A DNA stretch of 64,000 nucleotides from Pyxidicoccus caerfyrddinensis (GTDB lineage: Bacteria; Myxococcota; Myxococcia; Myxococcales; Myxococcaceae). The notes beneath the pieces are model-generated. The model was given only the letters and a program-made list of their open reading frames with translations. It was not told the DNA's origin and searched no databases. A program made the position numbers and the translations under genes. The stretch lies in contig NZ_JAAIYA010000002.1 of the NCBI RefSeq assembly GCF_010894405.1, positions 310,001-374,000 on the forward strand, read 5' to 3'. The stretch's first letter is position 1. The number at the start of each line of letters is the position of its first letter. Shown one piece after another: positions 16,631 through 24,991 of this stretch.

Positions 16631-18429
16631 GGCGTGGCCACTTCCGGCAGCCTGCGCGCGCCGTCGCCCGCGAAGCGGACCTGGACGACCTGCCGCCCGC
16701 GACCGTCGACCTGGACGACCTCGCGGTAGAGAAGCAGGCCCGGGCCGTCGTCGCTCGGGTTCGTGGCGAAGACCGTGTAGGGCCCCGGCACCAGCTCGCT
16801 GAAGTCGTTCTGCGTCTCGTAGTAGATGATGCCCCCCGAGTATTGCTCCTGCATGTCCTTGCTCAGGTTCTCGACCAGCGGGTACTCCACGAGCTTGACC
16901 CAGCCCGGGACGTCGGTGGGCCAGTCGTGCGCTCCGGGAACGACGAAGATGGCGTCGTAGTGCGTCGACTCGGGGAGCAGCACGCGGAGCCGCCCCGTGC
17001 CTTGCGTGGCCTGGACCACGACAGGCGTGCTGTTCTCGGGGGAGACCTGCACGCGCACCGGTGCGAAGCGGTACGGGACGCGCGGCCCCGTCTGGCTCAT
17101 GGAGGGCTTGTAGGTGACGCGCAGCTCGTAGCTCCCCGCGGGGACGCCGTGGACCGCACGGCCCTCGCCGTCCGTGCGCAGGGTGACCAGGCCCCACGTG
17201 CCCTCCGCCGTGACGTTCAGGCCCGCGAGGGGCGCTCCCCTGGCGTCCTTCACGAGGACCTCCAGGCGGGAGTCCTCCGTGGGGAAGCGCACCTCGACCT
17301 TCCCCTCCTTCCCGGGAGGAACGCTCTGCCGCAGGAGCCGGTCTTCCCACTTCGTCCAGAGCTTCACTTCCCGGCCCACCGGTACCGGTCCGATGGAGAA
17401 CCGGCCAGAGGCCTCCGTGCTCGCCATTGCGGGGCCGCCCCTGGAGCCATCCCAGCTCCCGCGGAGACTCACGGACTCCACCGGCTTGCCATCCGGGCCC
17501 ACGACGCGGCCCGTGAGCTCGCGTCCCCGCTCGAGCACGATGTCCGGCAGCTCCGCATTCAGCGACTTCAGGCTGAGCAGCGGAAGCTCCTGGGGCACGA
17601 AGCCGGCGGACTCGACGGTGGTGAAGCAGGAGGACTTGAGCTGGAAGCGCCCCTTCGCGTCGCGCACTCGCATCGAGCCCACCTCGAAGCTCTTGAGCGG
17701 AGTGCCGTGTTCGTCGACCACGCGGCCGGTGGCGCTCCTCACGCAGCGGGGGACCAGCACGATGTCGGAAACGGGGCCGCCCGTCCGAGCCATGACATCA
17801 CCCAGGCCCGCCTCGTGCTGGACGTGCAGTCCGTACTCTCCCTCTCGAAAGGGCTCCAGCGTGAAGCGGCCCTCGGCGTCCGTCGTCGCGGTTGCGAACT
17901 CGCGAGGCCCGGACGTGTTGCGGAGGAGGTCTCCGTCCAGCGGCACGGAGGGGAAGGGCTGCCGGGCCGCCACCGTGGCTCCGGCCACGGGCTGTCCATC
18001 CAACCCCCGCACCTGTCCCGAGATGGGAGGCGCGGAGCGCGGCGAGAAGCGGAACTCCATGCGCACGTCGTCAGTGCCGGGGCTTGATTCGAGGTCCTGC
18101 CACACGTAGCGCTGGAACCGTTTCTCCTCCACCCAGAAGGCCAGCACCCGATAGCGGCCGGGCGGGGGCACCGCGTGGCCCACCTCTCCACGGTCGTTTG
18201 TCTGGAGCCAGAGGTTGGTGGCGTCCAGCGACTCGGGAACGACCTGCACATGGCTGGCCGGGAGGGGCGCTCCGTCGGGGCCGAGCACTCGGACCTGGAG
18301 CGCGCGTGGACCCTCCAGTCGCGCGCCGGCATCTGGCACCCCCGCGTCATCCGTGGGCGGGGCGCCAGTCGAGCAGGACGCCAGGGTGGGCAGGAGCAAC
18401 GCGAGCAGGACACGGAGGAGGGACCGCAT
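16624..18429 (-). CDS. Lipoprotein with tandem carboxypeptidase-regulatory-like domains
   Basis: The protein has 601 residues. A lipoprotein signal ends LPTLASC (Cys19). The rest consists of about five Ig-like carboxypeptidase-regulatory repeats with recurring patterns such as VTGRVVGPDGKPVESVSL, GQVRGLDGQPVAGATV and DAEGRFTLEPFREGEY. Such repeats form beta-sandwiches used for surface display or polysaccharide/protein contact. The C-terminal region (about 480-601) includes a strand/turn segment naming no known enzyme. It is expected to be on the cell surface or in the periplasm. A longer upstream in-frame extension exists but lacks a signal sequence, so the ATG at the lipobox start was used. 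Confidence 0.82.
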   Translation of the reverse strand: MRSLLRVLLALLLPTLASCSTGAPPTDDAGVPDAGARLEGPRALQVRVLGPDGAPLPASHVQVVPESLDATNLWLQTNDRGEVGHAVPPPGRYRVLAFWVEEKRFQRYVWQDLESSPGTDDVRMEFRFSPRSAPPISGQVRGLDGQPVAGATVAARQPFPSVPLDGDLLRNTSGPREFATATTDAEGRFTLEPFREGEYGLHVQHEAGLGDVMARTGGPVSDIVLVPRCVRSATGRVVDEHGTPLKSFEVGSMRVRDAKGRFQLKSSCFTTVESAGFVPQELPLLSLKSLNAELPDIVLERGRELTGRVVGPDGKPVESVSLRGSWDGSRGGPAMASTEASGRFSIGPVPVGREVKLWTKWEDRLLRQSVPPGKEGKVEVRFPTEDSRLEVLVKDARGAPLAGLNVTAEGTWGLVTLRTDGEGRAVHGVPAGSYELRVTYKPSMSQTGPRVPYRFAPVRVQVSPENSTPVVVQATQGTGRLRVLLPESTHYDAIFVVPGAHDWPTDVPGWVKLVEYPLVENLSKDMQEQYSGGIIYYETQNDFSELVPGPYTVFATNPSDDGPGLLLYREVVQVDGRGRQVVQVRFAGDGARRLPEVATPQ

Positions 18430-18838
18430 GCTGTTCACTCTATGTGGGACTACCCATGGACACGGACTTCGCCGCGCTCGCGGCTCGAAGAAGCCGCTCA
18501 CGGGCGACGTCAGGCGGGAGTACCGGTGGACGCGGACCGCATCGCGCTCAGGGCTCACGGGAATCACCTGCTGCCCGACGCCAGGCGAGATTGATGGTGG
18601 ACGTGGACAGCGCCCGGTTCGTGGCTGCCTGCGGCCGACCCCACGCTGGCTTTCCGGGTCAAGGAAGTCGTCGGGATGGCTCGCGCACGTCGGAGCGGGC
18701 GGGGACGCAAGGGTATGTCTCGCGGTGAGCGGCGCGACATGACGGCGGAGGTGCCCGGCAGGCAGGACGGCATGACGGGTCAACACCCGGACCTCAGGGC
18801 GCTTCACGCGGTGGGCCCGGCGAGGCAAGCTGACTCCC
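18430..18838. other. 409-nt divergent intergenic region, no gene seen
   Basis: This lies between the regulatory-repeat lipoprotein and the TonB-like gene. Both strands are open in places, but nothing has a start, ribosome-binding site and protein-like composition together. No strong hairpin was found. Confidence 0.45.
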
Positions 18839-19966
18839 GTGTCACGTCGCTCCAGGCTGGGCCTCACACTGCTGCTCTCGGTGCTCCTGCACGCAGCGCT
18901 CTTCTTCGCGCTGTCGCGGGTCCCGTCCGCACGGCTTCCGGGGCGAGCTCCGACGCAGGTGGTGGAGTTGGAAATCCTGCACTCGTCCCCGAAGACGCCA
19001 GTGCCGGCTGCTCCCGGTGCAACCGTGCGACCGCCCGAGCGTGAGACGACTCCTCCCAGGCGCCAGGTCGAGCGCCCGACGTCATCGAACACAGAGACAC
19101 CGGCGCCTCAGGTGGCGACCGCGCCCCCGGAAGCGGGCGCTTCCCGGCAGGACACGCCGCCGGAAGCGAAGACAGGACAGGACGACGCGACCGCGAAGGC
19201 GGAACGCTCGAAGCCGGACGCGCCGTATGCCCCTACGGAAGAGCGGGCGGCAGCGGAGCGGCCCATCCTGGTACCGGGGCATCTGCTGGGTGAGGGGCTG
19301 ACGGGAAAGCCACCCTCGACGGGACGGACGTTGCGCAACACGGGAGAGGAGCCCGACCCGAAAGCCGTCGCGCGGCAGCAGGCGGAGGATGCGCGCGAGA
19401 AGGTGGATGGCTGGGCCCAGGACTCGCTGGCGTCGGCGCGCGCGGAGAGCGGGGCGCCCTCGCCGTACTTCGCGAAGCTGCAGAAGGACTTCTCGAAGGA
19501 GCTGGTCAATCCACCGCCGCCCGACCTGAAGGTGCTCGCCTCGCGGATGAAGCGCGAGCAGGTGGAGGCCATCGAGCGCTTTGGCAAGACGGGCAGTCCC
19601 TACGCCCCGAAGGAGCGCGACCATCGCCTGGAGCAGCGCAACCGCTTCCAGGCAGCCGTGGAGGCGGGACGCGCCGCGAACATGTTCATGGTGGACGTCA
19701 CCGAGCCCATCCTCGCGCTCGCCGCCATCGTCGAGGTCCGCCAGGCCCGCGACGGGAAGGTGCTGGACCTGCAGGTGATTGAAGGCTCCGGCGACCCGAG
19801 GTTCGACGAGTGGGCCGTCTCCCAGCTCCGCGAGGCCCTCGCCCGGGCGGACGCCCCCGGCGACGGCGGCGTGGGCATCCACGACGACGGGATGCGGAGC
19901 CGGTGGCGGTTGAAGGAGTTCCTCGGCAACCCGAGGGTGCAGATCCACCTGATTGGCGTCTACTGA
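18839..19966 (+). CDS. TonB-like energy-transducer family protein
   Basis: The protein has 375 residues and starts at GTG. The N-terminus is a single membrane anchor (LGLTLLLSVLLHAALFFAL). A long Pro/Ala/Lys/Glu-rich spacer crosses the periplasm to a C-terminal TonB-like domain (about 285-375), with the AAIVEVRQARDGKVLDLQVI strand and DPRFDEWAVSQLREAL helix. It may transduce proton-motive energy to outer-membrane receptors, but ExbB/ExbD genes are not nearby, and such TonB-like proteins are often specialised. No Shine-Dalgarno sequence is obvious close to the GTG. Confidence 0.72.
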   Translation: MSRRSRLGLTLLLSVLLHAALFFALSRVPSARLPGRAPTQVVELEILHSSPKTPVPAAPGATVRPPERETTPPRRQVERPTSSNTETPAPQVATAPPEAGASRQDTPPEAKTGQDDATAKAERSKPDAPYAPTEERAAAERPILVPGHLLGEGLTGKPPSTGRTLRNTGEEPDPKAVARQQAEDAREKVDGWAQDSLASARAESGAPSPYFAKLQKDFSKELVNPPPPDLKVLASRMKREQVEAIERFGKTGSPYAPKERDHRLEQRNRFQAAVEAGRAANMFMVDVTEPILALAAIVEVRQARDGKVLDLQVIEGSGDPRFDEWAVSQLREALARADAPGDGGVGIHDDGMRSRWRLKEFLGNPRVQIHLIGVY

Positions 19967-20478
19967 CTCAGGGCCCGAAGGGAGCCCGCGGCGTCCTTGC
20001 CTGCCCGGACCGCGTGAGCAGCCGCTGCGCAACTGGCGCTGGCACCCTGGCGCCGTGGCCACCGGTCCACCCACCGGCTCCTATTTGGATGGGCGACAAT
20101 GCCGCCGCGCGGCGCAACCCCGGAACAGCTGTCGACCCGGGTTCTGGCCCGTGAGCACCCTCTGGGCGCGTTCGGCTCGCGGCGGGCATCTCCTATCCGA
20201 GCGGAATGCATCTGGGCTGTCGCTGCTGACGCCCTGATAGCTGCCACTGCCTTGCCGCCGATTCTGACCTCGCGGCGACGGGACTCCCTGGTCTCCACGG
20301 CCCGCCCAGGTGGCGAAACGCGGAACGCACCGGGCCTGTGCCCGCGTCGCGAGCCGCTCCCTCCCGAGCCACCGCCACCGGTTGCTCACCCCATGTCAGA
20401 CCCACCCGGTAGACATGAGCGCGTGGGAGGAACGTTCCTTCCAGCCGACAGTCGCCCGGAGGGGCAGGGGGAAGGGGC
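19967..20478. other. 512-nt intergenic region with a 12-bp palindrome
   Basis: No gene is supported. Near the right end the perfect palindrome AGGAACGTTCCT (20428-20439) lies 39 nt before the TetR-like start and could be its operator. The same core occurs in the perfect 20-bp palindrome inside the gene at 62328-62347. GC-rich, poorly structured sequence fills the rest. Confidence 0.45.
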
Positions 20479-22887
20479 ATGGGGATTCTGGAGCAGATGC
20501 GCGTCGACGCCATGTGCGAGGCGGCGGGGTTGCTGGCGCGTCGGGGGTACGAGCACGTGCAGGCCTCGGAGCTGGCCCGGGCGCTGCGCATGTCGGTGGG
20601 CACCCTTTACCGGCGCTACGGCAGCAAGCACGGCTTCGCGCTGGCGGTGCGAGACTTCGCGGAGAATTCCCTGTGCATCCGCGCGCGCAGCGGCTTCGAG
20701 TGTGAGCACGGCAGGGAGGATGGGGACTTCCGTCAGGCCTTCTTCTCCTTCTGGTGGGAGCTGGTCAGTGCGGCCCTGGAGGAACCCGGCCTTTTCGCCT
20801 TCACCTTCTTGCACTGGCACCCGCACGTCTCTGGGCCTCATGCGCGCTACGCCCTCACGCCGTATGTGCCGCGCTCCCTCGGGCCACTCCCGTCCTACGC
20901 TCCTGCGGAGCATGCGCCAGCCACCTTCAATTCGGATGCGCTGGGACCGCATGTGCCAGACGTTCCCGGGCCAGAGGATAGGGAGCCGCATGCGCGAGAT
21001 GCCGCAGAGCCAGATGGCCTGAATCCGTATGCGCCAGACGCTTTCGGGCACGAGGCGCTGGATGCGTATGGCTCAGATGACTCCGAGCCAGATGACCTGG
21101 ATCCGGATGATCCAGACGTTTCCGGGGCCGATGACCTGGGGCCGCACTCGCTCCAGTCCTCCATGCCTCGCGCGCCTCGCGCCCTGGGGCCGCAGTCGCA
21201 CGGCAGGGCGGCGAGGGCGTTGGTGCGCGAGATTCTGGAGCAGGGTGAGCGTGAGGGAGCGCTGGCTCCGGGAAGCGCCCGCGTGGGCGAGGGCCTGGTC
21301 TGGGGCGCGCTGATGGAACTGGTACGCGCGCCGGCCGAGGAGGGCGTGCAGGTGACTGAAGCCGAGGTCCTCGCCTCGGCCACGGTGCTCTGGCGCGCGC
21401 TGTCACCCGCCGCGGACTCTGGGCCTCAGGGCACGAATACTCCTCCGCCAGGTACCACTCAGCCCCCCACCATGATGCCTGAAGGCCCTTTGGCAGCGCC
21501 TACGCCGGCACCAGGGGAACCGATTGCTGGCTCGTCTCTCGCGAGTGAAGCAGCCACGGTGAGAGATGCCGGTGCGAACCCGGGTGGGCCATCGCTCGCG
21601 CGTGCCGTCTCCCGTCGCGTCTCGGGTCTTGAGTCAGGTGTCGCCGCAGTGCGTGTACACGGGGGCGCCTCGCGGGGACGTGCCCTCGGTGGCGTGGCCT
21701 TCCTTCACCCAGTACTCGATGCCGCCAATCATCTCCTTCACGCGGAAGCCCAGCGCGGCGAAGCGCACGGCCGCCTTGGTGGAGCCGTTGCAGCCCGGGC
21801 CCCAGCAATACGTGACGATGACGTCGTCCCTGTTCAGGTGCGCCGTCGTCTCCTCGCTGATGGTCCGCGAGGGGAGGTTGAGCGCGCCGGGCACATGTCG
21901 CTCGGCGTAGGCCTCCTTCGAGCGCACGTCCACCACGACGAACCCCTTCTTGCCGCGCTCCAGGTCCAGGTGGACGTCGGCGGGGTCTGTCTCGACGGAC
22001 AGCTTCGCGAGGAAGTGACGCCGTGCCTCCTCGGGTGTGGCGGCCGGGGTTTCGAGGACGAAGGAGAATGGGGTGGCGGCAGCGGTCATGACGAAACCTC
22101 CAGTGACTTCGACGCGGGGAAATGTGCCTCCAGAGTGGTCCGGTGTGAAGCTCCATTCCGTGTCACGGGTATGGGCCATTATGGCGGTGGCGACGGTTGC
22201 CTGAAGGTCCGGGCCCTGGCTTCATGGCGCCATGCCGAAGCGGGCCGCCGGGGTGCCACTTCCCTTCCTGCAGCCGGACGCGGGAGGAGGGGAGCCCCTC
22301 CACCGTCAGCTCTACGAGCGCTTGCGGGAGGCCATCCTCTCCGGTGCGCTCGCGCCGCGCAGTCGGCTGCCTTCCACTCGCACGCTGTCGCGCGAGCTGG
22401 GTGTCTCGCGAGGCACGGTGGAGGGCGCATTCGCGCAGCTGGACGCGGAGGGCTTCCTGGAGCGGCGCGTGGGCTCCGGCAGCGTGGTGGCTCTGCCCGA
22501 GCATGCGCGGCTGCCCCGGAGCGTCGCGGCGACGCCGGGTCGTCGGAATGGCGTCCCGGCACGTTCGGGCCTGTCTCGTCGGGGCCAGCGGCTGTCGCGC
22601 GACGTGCTCCCTCCGGAGCCCCGCGACGTCCAGCCCTTCACCCCATGCCTGCCCGCGCTGGACCTGTTCCCCACGCGCCTGTGGGGCCGCGCGGTGGCGA
22701 AGCAGGCCCGGCTGCTCGGCCCGGAGTCGATGACCGCGGGGGAGTCCGCGGGCTTCCGTCCGCTGCGAGAGGCGATTGCCGCGCACCTGGGCACGGCGCG
22801 CGGGGTGCGCTGTGCGTGGCGGCAGGTGCTCGTGCTCGCCAGCACGCAGCAGGCGCTGGACCTGTCCGCTCGGCTGCTGCTGGATGA
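20479..22887 (+). CDS. TetR-like regulator; reading frame lacks its own stop before the neighbouring genes
   Basis: The first ~65 residues are a clear TetR N-terminal helix-turn-helix (LLARRGYEHVQASELARALRMSVGTLYRRYGSK), preceded by a G-rich ribosome-binding region. A ligand-domain-like part follows (RQAFFSFWWELVSAALEEPG and a second half LVREILEQGEREGALAPGSA to ATVLWRALSP). These halves are separated by ~125 residues of degenerate Asp/Pro-rich repeats. After about residue 315 the sequence turns Pro/Thr-rich and then reads antisense through the rhodanese gene and into the MocR gene; the only in-frame stop is at 22887 (802 codons). The genuine protein probably ends near 21420-21640, so either a stop has been lost or a frameshift exists. 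Only the first ~950 bases are supported as coding. Confidence 0.5.
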   Translation: MGILEQMRVDAMCEAAGLLARRGYEHVQASELARALRMSVGTLYRRYGSKHGFALAVRDFAENSLCIRARSGFECEHGREDGDFRQAFFSFWWELVSAALEEPGLFAFTFLHWHPHVSGPHARYALTPYVPRSLGPLPSYAPAEHAPATFNSDALGPHVPDVPGPEDREPHARDAAEPDGLNPYAPDAFGHEALDAYGSDDSEPDDLDPDDPDVSGADDLGPHSLQSSMPRAPRALGPQSHGRAARALVREILEQGEREGALAPGSARVGEGLVWGALMELVRAPAEEGVQVTEAEVLASATVLWRALSPAADSGPQGTNTPPPGTTQPPTMMPEGPLAAPTPAPGEPIAGSSLASEAATVRDAGANPGGPSLARAVSRRVSGLESGVAAVRVHGGASRGRALGGVAFLHPVLDAANHLLHAEAQRGEAHGRLGGAVAARAPAIRDDDVVPVQVRRRLLADGPRGEVERAGHMSLGVGLLRAHVHHDEPLLAALQVQVDVGGVCLDGQLREEVTPCLLGCGGRGFEDEGEWGGGSGHDETSSDFDAGKCASRVVRCEAPFRVTGMGHYGGGDGCLKVRALASWRHAEAGRRGATSLPAAGRGRRGAPPPSALRALAGGHPLRCARAAQSAAFHSHAVARAGCLARHGGGRIRAAGRGGLPGAARGLRQRGGSARACAAAPERRGDAGSSEWRPGTFGPVSSGPAAVARRAPSGAPRRPALHPMPARAGPVPHAPVGPRGGEAGPAARPGVDDRGGVRGLPSAARGDCRAPGHGARGALCVAAGARARQHAAGAGPVRSAAAG
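20935..21159 (+). repeat. Degenerate Asp/Pro repeats inserted in the TetR ligand domain
   Basis: Five or six imperfect units of about 12-14 codons follow the pattern D-x-L-x-P-[HYD]-x-P-D-[VA]-x-G-[PHA], for example DALGPHVPDVPGPE, DGLNPYAPDAFGHE and DDLDPDDPDVSGA. The DNA units share GATGNCCTG and GCCAGACGTTTCC-like words. They look like an expanded microsatellite-style insertion in an otherwise normal fold. Confidence 0.6.
21634..22089 (-). CDS. Rhodanese-like sulfurtransferase domain protein
   Basis: The protein has 151 residues. A single rhodanese domain shows VVVDVRSKEAYAERHVPGALN (the CH2A-type strand) and the active loop TYCWGPGCNGSTKAAVRF with the catalytic Cys, followed by MIGGIEYWVKEGHATEG. 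It should accept a sulfane sulfur on Cys. GGAGG eight bases before the ATG at 22089 sets the start over longer alternatives. It is divergent from the MocR regulator (142-nt gap holding two 11-nt palindromes) and overlapped on the other strand by the stop-less TetR frame. Confidence 0.86.
   Translation of the reverse strand: MTAAATPFSFVLETPAATPEEARRHFLAKLSVETDPADVHLDLERGKKGFVVVDVRSKEAYAERHVPGALNLPSRTISEETTAHLNRDDVIVTYCWGPGCNGSTKAAVRFAALGFRVKEMIGGIEYWVKEGHATEGTSPRGAPVYTHCGDT
22158..22185. promoter_or_regulatory. Pair of 11-nt palindromes in the rhodanese/MocR divergent promoter
   Basis: CCGTG-T-CACGG (22158-22168) and GCCAT-T-ATGGC (22175-22185) have perfect arms and centres 17 nt apart. MocR/PdxR-type regulators usually bind repeats in the promoter they share with a divergent target. 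The palindromes are observed; their use as operators is inference. Confidence 0.35.
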
Positions 22888-23713
22888 AGGGGACCCGGTC
22901 TGGCTGGAGGAACCCGGGTACCTCGGAGCCCGCGCCGCATTCGAGTCCTCGGGGGCTCGCGTGTTTCCGGTGCCGGTGGACGCGGAGGGGCTGCGCGTCG
23001 AGGTGGGGACCCGTCGCGCACCCGGGGCGCGGCTGGCCTACGTCACGCCGTCGCACCAGTACCCGCTCGGCGTGACGCTGAGCCTCTCCCGGCGGCTGGC
23101 GCTGCTGGAGTGGGCTCGGGCCGCGAGCGCCTGGGTGTTCGAGGACGACTACGACAGCGAGTTCCGCTACGCCACGCGCCCGCTGGCGGCGATTCAGGGC
23201 CTGGACGTGGCGGGACGCGTCCTCTACGCGGGCACCTTCAACAAGGTGATGTTCCCCTCGCTGCGGCTCGCGTTCCTCGTCGTCCCGGAGGCGCTGGTGG
23301 ACGCCTTCACCGCCGCGCGGGCCGCCACGGATGGCCATGCACCGCTGCTCTCCCAGGCGGCCATGGCGCACTTCATGGAAGCCGGGCACTACGCCGCGCA
23401 CCTGCGGCAGATGCGGCTGGCCTACGCCGAGCGCAGGGACGCGCTGCTGGATGCCCTGCGGCGCGAGGCGGGCGGGTGGCTGCGCCCCGGAGCGGCGGAG
23501 GCGGGCATGCACGTGACGACCTTCCTCGCGTCGGGCGCGCGGGACGAGGACGTCGTGCGGCGCGCGGAGTCGAAGCGGCTCGGGGCCCGAAGGTTGTCGC
23601 CGCTCTACCTGGGCCGCGCCGCGGAGCAGGGCCTGGTGCTGGGCTTCTCCGGCGCGAGCCCCGCGGGACTGCGCGCGGCCGTGCGCGTGCTCACGCGGCT
23701 GCGGGACGGCTGA
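22232..23713 (+). CDS. MocR/PdxR-family transcriptional regulator (GntR HTH + aminotransferase-like domain)
   Basis: The protein has 493 residues. Residues 20-90 form a GntR winged helix (LHRQLYERLREAILSGALAP, then LPSTRTLSRELGVSRGTVEGAF). Residues 110-490 resemble a fold-type I aminotransferase. The PLP-binding Lys lies in GTFNKVMFPSLRLAF (near residue 336), with VFEDDYDSEFRY upstream. Such proteins sense PLP or amino compounds and activate transcription. The divergent rhodanese gene is the obvious candidate target. It is convergent with the lipase gene with 4 nt between stops. Confidence 0.88.
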   Translation: MPKRAAGVPLPFLQPDAGGGEPLHRQLYERLREAILSGALAPRSRLPSTRTLSRELGVSRGTVEGAFAQLDAEGFLERRVGSGSVVALPEHARLPRSVAATPGRRNGVPARSGLSRRGQRLSRDVLPPEPRDVQPFTPCLPALDLFPTRLWGRAVAKQARLLGPESMTAGESAGFRPLREAIAAHLGTARGVRCAWRQVLVLASTQQALDLSARLLLDEGDPVWLEEPGYLGARAAFESSGARVFPVPVDAEGLRVEVGTRRAPGARLAYVTPSHQYPLGVTLSLSRRLALLEWARAASAWVFEDDYDSEFRYATRPLAAIQGLDVAGRVLYAGTFNKVMFPSLRLAFLVVPEALVDAFTAARAATDGHAPLLSQAAMAHFMEAGHYAAHLRQMRLAYAERRDALLDALRREAGGWLRPGAAEAGMHVTTFLASGARDEDVVRRAESKRLGARRLSPLYLGRAAEQGLVLGFSGASPAGLRAAVRVLTRLRDG

Positions 23714-23717
23714 GCCT

Positions 23718-24857
23718 TCAGCGCCCCTCGTCCTCCATCAGGAAGTCCACGATGCTCTTCCACATGGACTCGAACTGGGGCCGGCGGAAGCCTGAGCCGG
23801 AGATGAGCCAGTCCACGTGCGGCGGCTGGTGCGCAGGCTGGTCGAAGTGGCCAATCGCATCCAGGTGGTCCGCCCGCACCGCCGCAAGCACGCGGCCGTA
23901 CACCTGCGAGCGCGTGGGGACGATGCCGTCACACGCGGTGGGCCCCGGCAGCGCTCCATAGGCCTGCACCAGCGCCGCCGTCTGCGCGGGCGTGTGCGGC
24001 GGCAGTGACGTCAGCGGCATCCGCTGCGTCTGCCCGTACACCAGCGCGTAGATGGTGTGCGTCAGCTGCGCGTACGGGTCCAGCCCCGCGGCCATGCGCG
24101 TGCGGAACGACGGCGGGCGCGACTGCGTCACCACCGAGCCGTACCGCACCCCCGGCCGGTCGATGGCGCTCGCGTTGAAGAGGTCGATGCCCTCCGGCGT
24201 GAGCTGCGGAATCAGCGACGTGTCGTTGCCCACGTCACTGAGGAACTTCGCCACCGCGTCCCGCCGCTCGGAGGAGAAGTCTCCCAGGAGCTGGTCATAG
24301 AGCTGGTCCAGCAGCGTGGGTTTCCACCCGAGGGTGTCGTCCGCGCGCGCCAGCACGTGCCCGAAGCGGAACGCCACCCGCAGCGGCAGCCGCCCGTAGC
24401 GCAGCACGTACACCGTGAAGAGCGACAGCAGCTTCAATATCTTCTGGCCGAACAGGCCCATGAAGAACGTGGCCAGCGGCGTGCCCGCGTGCGGCGTGGA
24501 CACCGTCACCACCGAGCGCACCCGCTGCGCGAAGGGCTCCAAATCCAGCCCCTCCGCCAGCTGCGCCCCGGGACTGACGAACAGCCGCGAGTCCAGCCCG
24601 CCCGTGGAATGGCCCACGAGGTGGATGGGCCCGTCGTCGCCGGCCGCCGTCTCCTGCACCGCCTTCAGCAGGTCCGCGGTGCGCGTCCGGATGGAGGCCG
24701 TCGGGTGAGAGAGGACAATCGTCACCTCGGACTCCACCCCACGGCGGGCCAGCTCCGCCTTGAGGTAGTCGTACGCGTGGCCGAAGTAGATGAGCTCGCC
24801 CAGGTTGATGAAGCCGAAGAAGCCGGGGACGAGGTAGACGTGGTGCTTCGCGGGCAT
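23718..24857 (-). CDS. Lipase/esterase-like alpha/beta hydrolase
   Basis: The protein has 379 residues. It starts with a strand-turn (HHVYLVPGFFGFINLGE), has the nucleophile elbow GHSTGGLDSR near residues 84-93 (Ser in GxSxG) and an SVVTVSTPHAGTPLA block typical of triacylglycerol lipases and PHA-like hydrolases. The terminal third includes a DGIVPTRSQVYG segment and a likely catalytic His in DHLDAIGHF. No secretion signal is seen, so it is probably cytosolic. The start is uncertain by a few codons. Confidence 0.78.
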   Translation of the reverse strand: MPAKHHVYLVPGFFGFINLGELIYFGHAYDYLKAELARRGVESEVTIVLSHPTASIRTRTADLLKAVQETAAGDDGPIHLVGHSTGGLDSRLFVSPGAQLAEGLDLEPFAQRVRSVVTVSTPHAGTPLATFFMGLFGQKILKLLSLFTVYVLRYGRLPLRVAFRFGHVLARADDTLGWKPTLLDQLYDQLLGDFSSERRDAVAKFLSDVGNDTSLIPQLTPEGIDLFNASAIDRPGVRYGSVVTQSRPPSFRTRMAAGLDPYAQLTHTIYALVYGQTQRMPLTSLPPHTPAQTAALVQAYGALPGPTACDGIVPTRSQVYGRVLAAVRADHLDAIGHFDQPAHQPPHVDWLISGSGFRRPQFESMWKSIVDFLMEDEGR

Positions 24858-24991
24858 TGCCCCCACCATACCTGACGCGACGCGTGAAGCCCCGCCGGGA
24901 ATGCACCCCGCGCACGGTGGTTGACGCGCGCCTGTCCTCACGACGAGAACAGGCCCCCCTACTCCCAGTCATTCCAGAAGGACGACCGCAC

